Positions 50,980-59,776 of a stretch of DNA of 64,000 nucleotides are shown piece by piece; the first letter of the stretch is position 1; each line of letters starts with the position of its first letter. The DNA is from Microtetraspora glauca (GTDB lineage: Bacteria; Actinomycetota; Actinomycetes; Streptomycetales; Streptomycetaceae). Both the position numbers and the translations under genes were made by a program. A model generated the notes under the pieces. That model worked only from the letters and a program-made list of their open reading frames with translations, was not told the origin of the DNA and made no database searches. Location: NCBI GenBank assembly GCA_000721275.1, contig JOFO01000004.1, forward strand, positions 1-64,000, in the 5' to 3' direction.

Positions 50980-52271
50980 GCGTCGTGCCCTTCGCCATCT
51001 ACGTCCTGGGTCTGGGCATCTTCACCATGGTCACCAGCGAGTTCCTGGTGGCCGGGCTCATGCCCCAGCTCTCCGAGGACCTGGGCGCCGGTATCCCGCA
51101 GATCGGCTACCTGGTCTCCGTCTACGCCGCGGCCATGGCCCTCGGCGGCCCCCTGCTGACCGCCCTGCTGCTGAGGCTGCGTCAGAAGAACGCCCTGATC
51201 CTGCTGTACGTCGTCTTCCTCGCCGGCCAGGCGCTCGGCGCCCTCGCCACGGGCTACGGTCTGATGGTCGCCGCCCGGCTCGTGACCGGCGCCGCCTCCG
51301 GCGCGTTCTTCGGCGTCGCGCTCGCCGTGTGCGTCCGCGTCACCGGGCCCGAGGTGCGCGGCCGGGCCACCTCCATCGTGCTCGGCGGTCTGATGGTCGG
51401 CACCGTCCTCGGCCTTCCGCTGTCGCAGCTCGCGGGGGAGCGGTACGGCTGGCGGTTCGCGTTCTGGGCGGTGGCCGCGCTGGCCGCGCTCGCCCTGGCG
51501 GTCACCTGCGGCGCGGTCCCGGCCCTGCCGAAGGAGGAGGCCGGCGGCGACGGCGGCTCCGTACGGGCCGAACTGGGCGCCTTCCGTAACGCCCGGCTGT
51601 GGGCCGCGTTCGCCACCAGCATGCTGATCATCGGCGCCACCTTCGCCGCCTTCTCGTACTTCGTGCCGATCCTCACCGACGTCACCGGCTTCGCCGCCGG
51701 CACCGTGCCCCTGTTGCTGGTGCTCTACGGCGCCGCCACCGTCCTCGGCAACGCCGTGGTGGGCCGGCTCGCCGACCGCCACACCATGGCGGTGCTCGGC
51801 ACCGGTCTGGCGCTCAACACCGTGTTCCTGACGGTGTTCGCGCTCGGCGCGGGCAACCCGGCGACGGCGCTCGCCGCGATGACCGGCATCGGTCTGGTCG
51901 GCGTGACGATGAACCCGGCGATGGTGACCCGCGTCATGCGCACGGCCAACGACCGCCCGCTGGTCAACACCGTCCACACCTCCTTCATCACCCTCGGCGT
52001 GGTGGTCGGGTCCTGGGTCGGCGGCATCGGCGTCGCGCACTGGGGCCTGCGCGCCCCGCTGTGGACGGGCGCGGCCATGGCGGTCCTCGGACTGCTGACG
52101 CTGCTGCCCGAAGCGCTGCGCCGGACCGCGCGGTCAGCCCCCTCCGAGGCGTCCGCCTCCTCCGACCCGTCCTCCGACGCCTCCTCCGACGCCTCCTCCG
52201 CCGCCCCGTCCGCGCCGCCCTCCGCCGCGGACCCCTCGCTCCCGACCACCGAAAGGCCGACCCGTGTCTGA
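50976..52271 (+). CDS. MFS exporter (DHA1/AraJ-like)
   Basis: 431 residues from GTG 50976, overlapping the cupin stop. VVPFAIYVLGLGIFTMVTSE then FLVAGLMPQLSEDLGAGIPQ is the DHA1/sugar-efflux (AraJ, PbuE-like) start motif. Twelve helices; motif A-like residues after helix 2 (LLLRLRQKNALILLYVVFLA) are basic but altered. The Ser/Asp/Ala-rich tail (EASASSDPSSDASSDASSAA) is about 45 residues. It likely exports the product of the cluster and gives self-resistance. Its last codons overlap the SDR gene start at 52264, so it is in the same transcript. Confidence 0.9.
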   Translation: MSVVPFAIYVLGLGIFTMVTSEFLVAGLMPQLSEDLGAGIPQIGYLVSVYAAAMALGGPLLTALLLRLRQKNALILLYVVFLAGQALGALATGYGLMVAARLVTGAASGAFFGVALAVCVRVTGPEVRGRATSIVLGGLMVGTVLGLPLSQLAGERYGWRFAFWAVAALAALALAVTCGAVPALPKEEAGGDGGSVRAELGAFRNARLWAAFATSMLIIGATFAAFSYFVPILTDVTGFAAGTVPLLLVLYGAATVLGNAVVGRLADRHTMAVLGTGLALNTVFLTVFALGAGNPATALAAMTGIGLVGVTMNPAMVTRVMRTANDRPLVNTVHTSFITLGVVVGSWVGGIGVAHWGLRAPLWTGAAMAVLGLLTLLPEALRRTARSAPSEASASSDPSSDASSDASSAAPSAPPSAADPSLPTTERPTRV

Positions 52272-53037
52272 CTCCACCCCGCCGTCCTCCGCCCCCGCGC
52301 CGGGGGACCGGGTCGCCCTGGTGACCGGCGCCAGCCGCGGCATCGGCGCCGGCATCGCCCGCAGGCTGGCCGCCGACGGGATCCGGGTGGCGCTCACGTA
52401 CACCCGGGGCGCCGAGGCCGCCGACGAGGTGGTCGCCGCGATCGAGCGCGCGGGCGGCACGGCCCTGGCGATCCGGGCGGACGCCGCCGGGCACGAAGGT
52501 CCGGTCGCCGCCGTGGAGGCGGCGGTCGCGCACTTCGGCCGGCTCGACATCCTGGTGAACAACGCCGGGTACATGGACCTGAGCGGGGCCGAACTGACCG
52601 ACGTACCCGCCGAGGTGGTCGACCGGACGCTGCACGTCAATGTGCGCGGCGCGCTGCTCACGGCGCAGGCCGCGGCCCGGCACCTGCCCGACGGCGGCCG
52701 GATCGTGAACATCGGCTCGTGCCTCGGTGAGCGCGTGCCGGGCGCCGGGATGACCCCGTACGCCGTGAGCAAGGCCGCGATCCTGGGCCTCACCCGCGGG
52801 CTGGCGCGGGACCTGGGTCCGCGCGGGATCACCGTCAACCAGGTCAGCCCGGGTCCGGTCGACACCGACATGAACCCGGCCGACGGGCCGACGGCCGGCT
52901 TCCAGCGGGCCGGCACCGCGCTGGGCCGGTACGGCGCTCCGTCCGACATCGCCGAGGCGGTCGCCTATCTCGTCTCGCCCGGCGCCGCGTTCGTCACCGG
53001 CGCCACCCTCGCGGTGGACGGCGGCACCACCGCCTGA
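52264..53037 (+). CDS. Short-chain dehydrogenase/reductase
   Basis: 257 residues from GTG 52264, overlapping the exporter stop by eight bases. RVALVTGASRGIGAGIARRL carries TGxxxGIG, ILVNNAGYMDLSGAELTDVP the NNAG motif, and the catalytic Ser and Tyr-x3-Lys appear in VNIGSCLGERVPGAGM and TPYAVSKAAILGLTRGLARD. The Arg in TYTRGAE after strand 2 suggests preference for NADPH. A 3-oxoacyl-ACP reductase-like fold, but no ACP or PKS is present, so it probably reduces a keto group of the pathway intermediate. It is the last gene of the cluster and is followed by a strong terminator hairpin. Confidence 0.9.
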   Translation: MSDSTPPSSAPAPGDRVALVTGASRGIGAGIARRLAADGIRVALTYTRGAEAADEVVAAIERAGGTALAIRADAAGHEGPVAAVEAAVAHFGRLDILVNNAGYMDLSGAELTDVPAEVVDRTLHVNVRGALLTAQAAARHLPDGGRIVNIGSCLGERVPGAGMTPYAVSKAAILGLTRGLARDLGPRGITVNQVSPGPVDTDMNPADGPTAGFQRAGTALGRYGAPSDIAEAVAYLVSPGAAFVTGATLAVDGGTTA

Positions 53038-53050
53038 CGTGCGCGACACA

Positions 53051-53082
53051 GGAGCCGGGCCGTCGGCGGACGACCCGGCTCC
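53051..53082. terminator. Terminator hairpin at the end of the orphan cluster
   Basis: GGAGCCGGG (53051-53059) pairs with CCCGGCTCC (53074-53082) and inner CGTC with GACG, with one mismatch and a GGCG loop. It lies between the convergent SDR (stop 53037) and TetR (stop 53198) genes and can end both messages. Confidence 0.8.
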
Positions 53083-53197
53083 GACGGCCCGGCTGGGGGA
53101 GGACCCTCACCGATTTCGTACGCGCCGCACAATGCTTTCGGATTCCCGGCGGTCATTGCGAGGCGCGTGACACCCTGCGGGCGTAATTCGCAGGAAA

Positions 53198-53896
53198 TCA
53201 CTCGCTGAGACCCAGCATTTCGATGATCGCCTCGACTTCGCGGCGATACACCTCGGACGGGTCGACGATCTGCTGGCCGAGGTGGCCGAACACCTCCAGC
53301 ATCACCGGGCCGTACATCCGCCCCCAGATCCGCAGCGTCAGCCCGAGCGCCTGCGGCGGCAGGTGCGGGAACTGCTCGCGGGCCGGGGAGGCCAGCGACT
53401 CCTTGAAGTCGGACCACTCGGCCTCGTCCTCGCGCAGTGCCGCCGGTACGTGGTCCCAGGCGCCGGCGACCACGTCCAGCAGCGCCATACAGCAGCGTCG
53501 CGCCGCCCGGGTGACCTCCTCCGGCGGGCTGAAGCCGGGCAGGCCGTCGCCGTAGATGAGCCGGAACGCCGCCGGGTTCGCGACCGACCAGGTGCGGAAC
53601 GTGTCGCAGACCGCGCGCACGCGTCCGGCCGCCTCCTCGGGCGGGAGCGCGGCCAGGGCGGCCTCGTGGGAGTCGGCCAGCTCGTTGTACGCGTCCGCCG
53701 CGAGGGTGCAGATCAGCTGGTCGCGGGTGTCGAAGTAGCCGTACAGCGCCGCCGCCGTCATGCCCAGCTCACGGGCGATGCCCCGCAGCGTGATGCCCGA
53801 AGGGCCCGACTCCGCCAGCGCCTTCAGGGCGGCTTCCTTGATCTCCGCGATCGTCTGCTGGCGGAGCCGCGCGCGACGGGTGGGCTTCGTTTCCAT
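53198..53896 (-). CDS. TetR-family repressor of the orphan cluster (probable)
   Basis: 232 residues from ATG 53896 (GAGGACAGC upstream). The N-terminal HTH is RQQTIAEIKEAALKALAESG, PSGITLRGIARELGMTAAAL and YGYFDTRDQLI, with the usual Y-x-Y-F. The ligand-binding part contains SHEAALAALPPEEAAGRVRA, FRLIYGDGLPGFSPPEEVTR and LTLRIWGRMYGPVMLEVFGH, like the TetR_C_13/WHG-type domain. It converges on the cluster. Its promoter region and the cluster's have copies of the same half-site (NRGYGTTTR), so it may bind both. The ligand is probably the cluster product or a precursor. This is inference from position. Confidence 0.9.
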   Translation of the reverse strand: METKPTRRARLRQQTIAEIKEAALKALAESGPSGITLRGIARELGMTAAALYGYFDTRDQLICTLAADAYNELADSHEAALAALPPEEAAGRVRAVCDTFRTWSVANPAAFRLIYGDGLPGFSPPEEVTRAARRCCMALLDVVAGAWDHVPAALREDEAEWSDFKESLASPAREQFPHLPPQALGLTLRIWGRMYGPVMLEVFGHLGQQIVDPSEVYRREVEAIIEMLGLSE

Positions 53897-53929
53897 GCTG
53901 CTGTCCTCCTGGTCGGGGGCAGAACTATA

Positions 53930-53971
53930 CGGTGTTTGGTTCGCAGCGTACCCCTGGTACAGTAAACGCCG
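53930..53971. promoter_or_regulatory. Inverted CGGYGTTT/AAACGCCG pair and dyad upstream of tetR
   Basis: CGGTGTTT (53930-53937) and AAACGCCG (53964-53971) face each other across 26 bases. Between them, GTACC and GGTAC (53948-53960) form another dyad. TATAGT on the minus strand (opposite 53924-53929) is a fair -10 for tetR. These sites resemble the AGCGTTTA repeats at 45061-45087. Confidence 0.45.
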
Positions 53972-54193
53972 TTAATAAAGTGATTGCCGATTGGGCGCGC
54001 TTTTTCCGCCCTCCGCCATTACGTCCCGCCTTTGCCCCGCCTTTGCCGTCCGGCGGAAGCCCGAAGACATCCCACGCGCCACCCGTTCCTCCCCACCCCC
54101 GCCTGCCGCGCCGCGATCCCGGTTACCGTGGTTCCGTCGTCGCCGCGGGGAGCGGAGGCGCGGCGGGGACCACGGGCGGAGGGGGTTTTCTGC

Positions 54194-56590
54194 ATGGGGG
54201 GTCGGGCGCGCACGCGCTGGTGGCGCACGGGCGGCGTGCTGGGCGTGCTGCTGGTGTGCGCCGGGGCCGTCGGACTGTTCCGCTCGCTGCCGAAGGGGGA
54301 CGTGGACCCGTTCGGCGCGCTGATGGGAGGGCTGGGCGCCCTCCTCGGCGGCCTGGGGCTCGCGTTCGCCGTCCGCCAGTACCTGCGGGAGCGGGAGAGC
54401 GGCGCGGCAGGCGCGCTCGCCAAGGCCGTCCGCGCCCACGAGCGGAGCCAGTACGACAACGTCCTCGGCCCGAGCCGGGTGGTCATGCCGGTCCGGCTCC
54501 GCTTCACGCCGCCACCGGGAGCCGCGGACGGCGGGCCGGGGGCCGTCTCCGAGACGGAGTGGGAACGCGTCGCGGACCTCTACCTGGCGCTGCCGGCGGG
54601 CGGCGGCCGGCGGCTCGCGGTCACCGGCGGATCGGGCAGCGGCAAGTCGCTGCTCGCCAAGGCCCTCACCCTGGAACTGGCGGCCCGGCACGCGGAGGGC
54701 GCGTGCGGAGTCCCCGTCCTGCTGCCGCTGTCCTCGTGGACCGGTCCGCCGGAAGGGGCGGATCCGGCGGACGAGGCGTTTCACCGGGCGTTCCGGAGCT
54801 GGCTCGTGGAGCAGGTCGCGGGCGTCTACACGCGGTCCCCGCGGCTCGTGGAGCAGGTGATCGACGACGCGGTCCTCGTCCTCGACGGCCTCGACGAGCT
54901 GGACGGCCGGGACGAGACCGCCCGTCCCCGCGCGCGGGCGCTGCTCGCGTACCTCCGCGTCAACCGGCGGCGGCCGGGGAACGTGATCCTCACCTGCCGG
55001 ACGCACGTGTACGAGCGCTTCGGGGCACCGGTTCCGTTCGCCGGCGCGGCCCGGGCCGAACTCCTCGACATACCGGGCGAGATGGCGCAGGCGTACCTCC
55101 TGCGGCACAGCGCCTGGCTGGACGGGGGGAGCACCGAACGGTGGGACCCCCTGCTGGAGGACATCCGTACGGCCCCCGACGGGCCGCTGGCCCGGGAACT
55201 GCGCACCCCCTGGCGCCTGACGGTCGTCGCGCAGGCCTACCACGCCCGTGGGGACGACGTACCGGACGACAGCGGCGATCCCGCCGACCTCGTGTCCCGG
55301 TGGGGCCACCGGGCCCTGCTGCGGCGCTTCGCGGCGGAGTACGCCGACCGCCCCTGGTGGCCCGCGGAATGGGACCGGGCGCCGCTCGGGGAACGGCTGC
55401 GCGCGGCCGTCGACTCCCCGGTCGCCGAGGACATGCGGGCGGAGGCCGAGGAGTACCTGATGGCGCTGTACCTCCCCGCCGCGCTGGCCGCGCACCCCCG
55501 ACCGCGCCGCCGTCACGACGCCGCGCGGGTCCACTCCTGGCTCGCCCTGCTGGCCACGCACCGGGAGACCGACCCGTACCTCCTCGCGGGCCGGCCGCCG
55601 TCCCTCCCCGCACTCTCCGCCAGCCGCGCCGACCTGACGCCGCACCGCCTGTGGCCGCTGGGCGGCCGCCGCCTGGTGCGCGGGGCGGACGCGGCGCTGG
55701 CGACCGCCGTCGCCCTGCTCGTCACCGGGCTCGCGCTCGGCACCGTCGGACTGAGCGCGGACCTGATGCTGTGCGGACTGCTCATGCTCTCCACCGCGCT
55801 CGCCGCGGCGGAGGCGTGGCGGCACGACCTGCTCACCGGCGGGATCGAGCACGTCAGCGCGCCCCGGCGGGTGCTGGGCATCCCGTTCCGCCACCTCACG
55901 CGGGCCAACCGGCTGCTGCTCGGGGCGTGGGCCGGCGGCGGGTACGGGCTGGCGGTGGGATACCGCCTCGTCGGCGTCGAGGTGACCGGGCTTGCCGACG
56001 TCCCCGGGGCGCTGTGGGGAGCGATGATCGCGGGGGCCGTGCTCGGCATGCCCCTCACGAGCCTCTCGTCCGTCGAGACCTGGAGCACCGTCCGGGGCGC
56101 CGCGCACGGCAGGCGGCACCGTGTCTTCCTCGTGTGCGCGGCCGCGCGCCGGCGCCTCCCCCTCCGCCTCGGACGCTTCCTGACCTGGGCGCACGAGGGC
56201 GGCCTGCTGCGGGTGGACGGCACGTCGTTCCGCTTCCGGCACGACGAGTTCGAGCAGTACCTGTGGCGGCGGTACTGGCGTCCGCGCCTCGTCCCGGCGG
56301 CGGTCGACACCGCGGAACGGACGCTCCTGGACGGCGACCACGCGCCGGACCCGCGGACGGCGGCCCACCGCATACGGCAGGGGGTCCGCGGGCTGGCGGA
56401 GCACCGCGGGAACCTGTCCCTGATCTGCCCGGACAGCGTCGTCCGCGCGGCCCGCGCGACCGAGGAGGAACTCGCGTCCTGGGCCGCGCGGCTCGACTCC
56501 GCCGCCGGTGAACCCGCGGTGGCCGAACAGCGCCGCGCGGCGGCACAAGCCGTCCACCGCTTCCGGGAGGCGGCCGAGAGCACCTGCTGA
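54194..56590 (+). CDS. Membrane-anchored NACHT-type STAND NTPase
   Basis: 798 residues from ATG 54194 (the frame extends upstream but that part is Pro/Arg-rich non-coding sequence). Two N-terminal helices (about 13-30 and 42-60), then a P-loop at TGGSGSGKSLLAKALTLELA (Lys151), Walker B at AVLVLDGLDELDGRDETA (Asp231), and sensor-like ILTCRTHVYERFGAPVPFAG. The pattern VLDGLDEL is that of NACHT NTPases. A helical winged region (RWGHRALLRRFAAEYA) follows. Four more helices (about 500-640) make a second membrane block, and a final cytoplasmic part ends HDEFEQYLWRRYWRPRLVPA. No effector domain is recognised. Bacterial NACHT proteins often act in antiphage defence or as signalling hubs. Confidence 0.82.
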   Translation: MGGRARTRWWRTGGVLGVLLVCAGAVGLFRSLPKGDVDPFGALMGGLGALLGGLGLAFAVRQYLRERESGAAGALAKAVRAHERSQYDNVLGPSRVVMPVRLRFTPPPGAADGGPGAVSETEWERVADLYLALPAGGGRRLAVTGGSGSGKSLLAKALTLELAARHAEGACGVPVLLPLSSWTGPPEGADPADEAFHRAFRSWLVEQVAGVYTRSPRLVEQVIDDAVLVLDGLDELDGRDETARPRARALLAYLRVNRRRPGNVILTCRTHVYERFGAPVPFAGAARAELLDIPGEMAQAYLLRHSAWLDGGSTERWDPLLEDIRTAPDGPLARELRTPWRLTVVAQAYHARGDDVPDDSGDPADLVSRWGHRALLRRFAAEYADRPWWPAEWDRAPLGERLRAAVDSPVAEDMRAEAEEYLMALYLPAALAAHPRPRRRHDAARVHSWLALLATHRETDPYLLAGRPPSLPALSASRADLTPHRLWPLGGRRLVRGADAALATAVALLVTGLALGTVGLSADLMLCGLLMLSTALAAAEAWRHDLLTGGIEHVSAPRRVLGIPFRHLTRANRLLLGAWAGGGYGLAVGYRLVGVEVTGLADVPGALWGAMIAGAVLGMPLTSLSSVETWSTVRGAAHGRRHRVFLVCAAARRRLPLRLGRFLTWAHEGGLLRVDGTSFRFRHDEFEQYLWRRYWRPRLVPAAVDTAERTLLDGDHAPDPRTAAHRIRQGVRGLAEHRGNLSLICPDSVVRAARATEEELASWAARLDSAAGEPAVAEQRRAAAQAVHRFREAAESTC

Positions 56591-56639
56591 CGCCGGCCCG
56601 CGTGCGGGGCGGGTGCCGGTGCGGGATCGGTGGCGCGGC

Positions 56640-58367
56640 TTAGGGGGAGGACGTCTCGGCCGGAGGCACGCGGAGGGCGAGGACGGCCACGTCGTCGTCG
56701 TTGTCGGAGGGACGGGCCTCCATCAAGGCGTCGATGAAGCTCTCCAGCGGGTCGCCGGCGTGACGCGCGGCGCGGCGGCGCAGCCGTTCCAGCCCGTCGT
56801 CGATGGGGTGGCTCGGGGACTCGATCAGCCCGTCGGTGTAGAGCACCAGGGTCGACCGGGGCGGCAGGACGCAGGTGGCGTCGGTGCGGCGGAGGCCCGT
56901 CTGGGCGCCGAGCAGGATGCCGTGCCCGTCGGACAGGTGGCGGCTCCGGCCGTCGGCGGTGACCAACAGGGGTGGAGGGTGGCCCGCGTTCGTCCAGTGC
57001 AGCTCCCACTGCCCGTCGGACCGGGGCTGGAGCCGGCCCAGGATCATCGTCGCCATGCCCACGTTGGTGATGTGGGGGAGGGACCGGTCGAAGCGGTCCA
57101 CGATGACGTTCGGCGGTTCCTGCTGGGACCAGGCGTAGGCGCGCAGGATGTTGCGCAGCTGGGCCATGCCGGCCGCGGCGTCCAGATCGTGTCCGGCGAC
57201 GTCGCCGATCACCAGGGCGAGTGACTGGTCGGGCAGACGGAACACGTCGTACCAGTCCCCGCCCACTTGGGAGGCGTAGGGGGCGGAGAGGTAGCGGGCG
57301 TTCATCTCCAGGCCGGGCACGCTCGGCAGCCGCGGCAGCAGGTGGCGTTGCATGGTGTCGGCGACCTTGCGCTGACGCTGGTAGAGCCGGGCGTTGTCCA
57401 GCGCCAGTCCGGCGCGGCGGGTGATGTCCTCCAGGAGCGGGATCTCGGAGGTCGTGAACGGCTCGGGGCGGCTGGACCGGCCCAGGGTCAGCGCGCCGAG
57501 AACCTCGCGCAGGCCCCGGATGGGGGCGATGACCGCGGAGTGCATCCCGGTGGCGTCGAAGAGCCGGCGCTGCTCGATGGCGATGTGGGTGTCGGGCGGC
57601 CCTTGGTAGGTCTGCGGGGTCGCCAGCGTGGACCCGGCGCCGCGCAGCGCCCGGGACAGCGGCAGCGGAGAGGTCTCGGGGACGGAGAGCAGGCTCCCCT
57701 GCAGATCCGGCCGGCGGATGATGCCCCCCTCGTCACCATGGGCGACGAGGGTGCGCTGGACATGGCCGCTCTCCGTGATCAGGTCGACCACCATCCAGTC
57801 GGCCAGCATGGGGATGACCAGCCTGACCAGCCGGTCCAGCGCCTCGTTGACGTCGAGGGTGGCCGTCAGCCGCGTGGTGGTCTCGGCCAGCAGGGCCAGC
57901 CGCTCCAGCTCGGGAAGCAGGCCCGTACGGAGGGTGGACGCCGGAAGGGGCACGGCGGCCGGGTCGTACGCGTGGAAGACCACCAGGGCCCCGGTCTCGT
58001 GGGCGGTGAAGCGCAACGGGCTCACCATCCAGGACGCGGTCAGCAGGGTGCCGTCGCCGCGCGCGAAGAAGTCCTGCTTCTCCTGGCGCGCCTGGCCGCT
58101 CATGAAGGCTTCGATGATCGAACACTGGGTGCGCGGCATGCGCATCCCGTTGGCGTCCCGGTGGAGGAGCTCGTGCGCGTCCTGCCCCAGAACCTCGTCC
58201 GCGCTCAGGCCGAGCAGCAGCTCGGCCTGCGCGTTCATGGCGACCAGAGCCCAGTCGGCGTCCACGGCGTAGGCCCCGGCGCCCAGCCGGTCCAGAGCCC
58301 CGCCCAGCAGCCGCTGCAGCGTGCCCCACCGCTCACGAGGGCTCACGGGCCCCGCCGTGTCCCGCAT
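56640..58367 (-). CDS. PAS-GAF-SpoIIE phosphatase
   Basis: 575 residues from ATG 58367 (GTGGAGGTG upstream). A PAS domain occupies about 20-125 (AYAVDADWALVAMNAQAELL, GDGTLLTASWMVSPLRFTAH). A GAF domain covers about 160-320 (LTATLDVNEALDRLVRLVIP, SAVIAPIRGLREVLGALTLG). A SpoIIE/PP2C phosphatase spans about 340-565: YASQVGGDWYDVFRLPDQSL, IGDVAGHDLDAAAGMAQLRN, HWTNAGHPPPLLVTADG and LYTDGLIESPSHPIDDGLER, with Asp residues in DWYD, GDVAGHD and TDG as Mn/Mg ligands, and the last one in DDDVAVLALR. It should dephosphorylate an anti-anti-sigma factor, with sensory input from PAS and GAF. No partner gene is adjacent. Confidence 0.95.
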   Translation of the reverse strand: MRDTAGPVSPRERWGTLQRLLGGALDRLGAGAYAVDADWALVAMNAQAELLLGLSADEVLGQDAHELLHRDANGMRMPRTQCSIIEAFMSGQARQEKQDFFARGDGTLLTASWMVSPLRFTAHETGALVVFHAYDPAAVPLPASTLRTGLLPELERLALLAETTTRLTATLDVNEALDRLVRLVIPMLADWMVVDLITESGHVQRTLVAHGDEGGIIRRPDLQGSLLSVPETSPLPLSRALRGAGSTLATPQTYQGPPDTHIAIEQRRLFDATGMHSAVIAPIRGLREVLGALTLGRSSRPEPFTTSEIPLLEDITRRAGLALDNARLYQRQRKVADTMQRHLLPRLPSVPGLEMNARYLSAPYASQVGGDWYDVFRLPDQSLALVIGDVAGHDLDAAAGMAQLRNILRAYAWSQQEPPNVIVDRFDRSLPHITNVGMATMILGRLQPRSDGQWELHWTNAGHPPPLLVTADGRSRHLSDGHGILLGAQTGLRRTDATCVLPPRSTLVLYTDGLIESPSHPIDDGLERLRRRAARHAGDPLESFIDALMEARPSDNDDDVAVLALRVPPAETSSP

Positions 58368-58624
58368 CCCGCACCTCCACGCTCCGGAACGGCCAGTGCG
58401 CCCGGTGCCCGGCCCCAGGCCGGACGGCGGGGCCGGCCACGGCACCGGCAGCCACGCGGGGACACGGCGCTGCCGCTGCTCAGGGACGGCTGAGTAACAC
58501 AGGCACCGTACACGGTGGGCCCCGGCCACCACGTCCCGCGCCCACACGGCACCGGAAGCACGGCCGAGCCCCGGGGCAGGGCGGTGCGCCCACCCGGCAC
58601 CGGCCGGAGGGCGGCGCGTCGGCG

Positions 58625-59716
58625 TCAGCGGGCCATGGTCTCGATCAGGTAGTAGGGGGCCGCCTCCGGCAGCGGCGTCGCCGACACCACGAACAGCCCC
58701 GCGCGGCGGCACACCTCCTCGAAGTCCCCGCGGGTACGTTCCCTCCCGCCCAGGTTCACCAGCATGTTGAGGTCGCTGAGGTACGTGATCCCGCCGTCCG
58801 CGGCGTGCGCGGCGGCGCCGGTGCCCACGACGTCGGGAAGCACCGGCTCCACGATCAGCACGCGGCCGCCGGGCGGCAGCGCCTCGCGGCAGTGGCCGAG
58901 GATCGTGACCGCCTGATCGTCCGACCAGTCGTGCAGGACGCTCTTGATCAGGTACAGGTCCGAGCCGCCCGGCACGGAGTGGAAGAAGTCGCCCGCGGCC
59001 AGGGAGCAGCGGTCCGCCACTCCGTGCCGGTCCAGCGTCTCCGGTGCCTGGGCCAGCCCCTCCTCGGTGTCGTGGAGGACGCCGAGGAGCGCCGGGTGCG
59101 CGGCGAGTACGCCGGCCAGGACGCTTCCGTCGCCGCCGCCGACGTCGGTGACCGACGTGAACCGGCCGAAGTCGTAGGCGTACGGCAGCACGGCGGCGGT
59201 CTCCCCGGAGGCCTGGCTCATCGCCGCGTTGAAGTCGGCGGACAGCTCGGGGTGCCGGCCGAGATGGCTGAAGAAGTCGGTGCCGAAGACGGCGTCGAAC
59301 GCGACGCCACCGGTGCGGACGCTGCTGTCCAGGCCGTCCCAGGCCCGCACGATCGCCGGGTCGGTGAACATGCGGGCGAACGAGAGGAGCGAGTCGGGGC
59401 GGCCGGCACGGAGAAGGGCGCCGGCGGCGGTCACCGAGAACGTGTCGGATGCGTGCTCCTCCAGCAGGCCCAGTCCCGCCAGGGCGCGCAGCAGCCTCGT
59501 CATGGGCTGGTGCGCGGCTCCCGCGTCGGCGGCGACCTCGCCGGCCGGCCGTCCGCCGTCGCCGATCAGGTCGAAGACTCCGAGCCGCAACGCGGCGCGC
59601 AGGGTCTGCGAGGCCATGCTTCCGAAGGCGAGCCGGACGATCAGACCTCGGTCGTCCCTGGCCTCTTGGGCGGTGGAGGCGGCGGTGGCGGTCGTGGCGG
59701 TGTCCATGGTGGTCAC
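58625..59716 (-). CDS. SAM-dependent O-methyltransferase (dimerisation + AdoMet domains)
   Basis: About 363 residues. GTG 59716 has GAGGAAGGAAG at the right spacing; GTG 59725 and ATG 59707 are alternatives. The N-terminal dimerisation domain (LIVRLAFGSMASQTLRAALR, LGVFDLIGDGGRPAGEVAAD) precedes the Rossmann part: VTDVGGGDGSVLAGVLAAHP is SAM motif I, GDFFHSVPGGSDLYLIKSVL then HDWSDDQAVTILGHCREALP (with the catalytic His), and GGRVLIVEPVLPDV. This is the acetylserotonin/plant-type O-methyltransferase family common in polyketide tailoring. It stands 60 bases from the AraC gene on the same strand; a role in a cluster outside the window cannot be excluded. Confidence 0.9.
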   Translation of the reverse strand: MTTMDTATTATAASTAQEARDDRGLIVRLAFGSMASQTLRAALRLGVFDLIGDGGRPAGEVAADAGAAHQPMTRLLRALAGLGLLEEHASDTFSVTAAGALLRAGRPDSLLSFARMFTDPAIVRAWDGLDSSVRTGGVAFDAVFGTDFFSHLGRHPELSADFNAAMSQASGETAAVLPYAYDFGRFTSVTDVGGGDGSVLAGVLAAHPALLGVLHDTEEGLAQAPETLDRHGVADRCSLAAGDFFHSVPGGSDLYLIKSVLHDWSDDQAVTILGHCREALPPGGRVLIVEPVLPDVVGTGAAAHAADGGITYLSDLNMLVNLGGRERTRGDFEEVCRRAGLFVVSATPLPEAAPYYLIETMAR

Positions 59717-59776
59717 GGATGACACTTCCTTCCTCGTCGGGAGGGATGAGATGACGGGGTTGTTCCGGGGCAGGGG

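Noticed and set aside
45130..53037. Bacilysin/anticapsin-type pathway (prephenate, cupin, SDR, MFS)
   Set aside because: Prephenate decarboxylase (BacA), the amino-acid ligase (BacD) and an aminotransferase are missing, and the cupin is a single-domain protein. The resemblance is only partial.
53972..56557. A very long open frame antisense to the NACHT gene
   Set aside because: High third-position GC leaves antisense frames open throughout this DNA. The plus-strand protein has intact Walker motifs and membrane helices; the antisense product is Arg/Pro/Gly-rich with no family.
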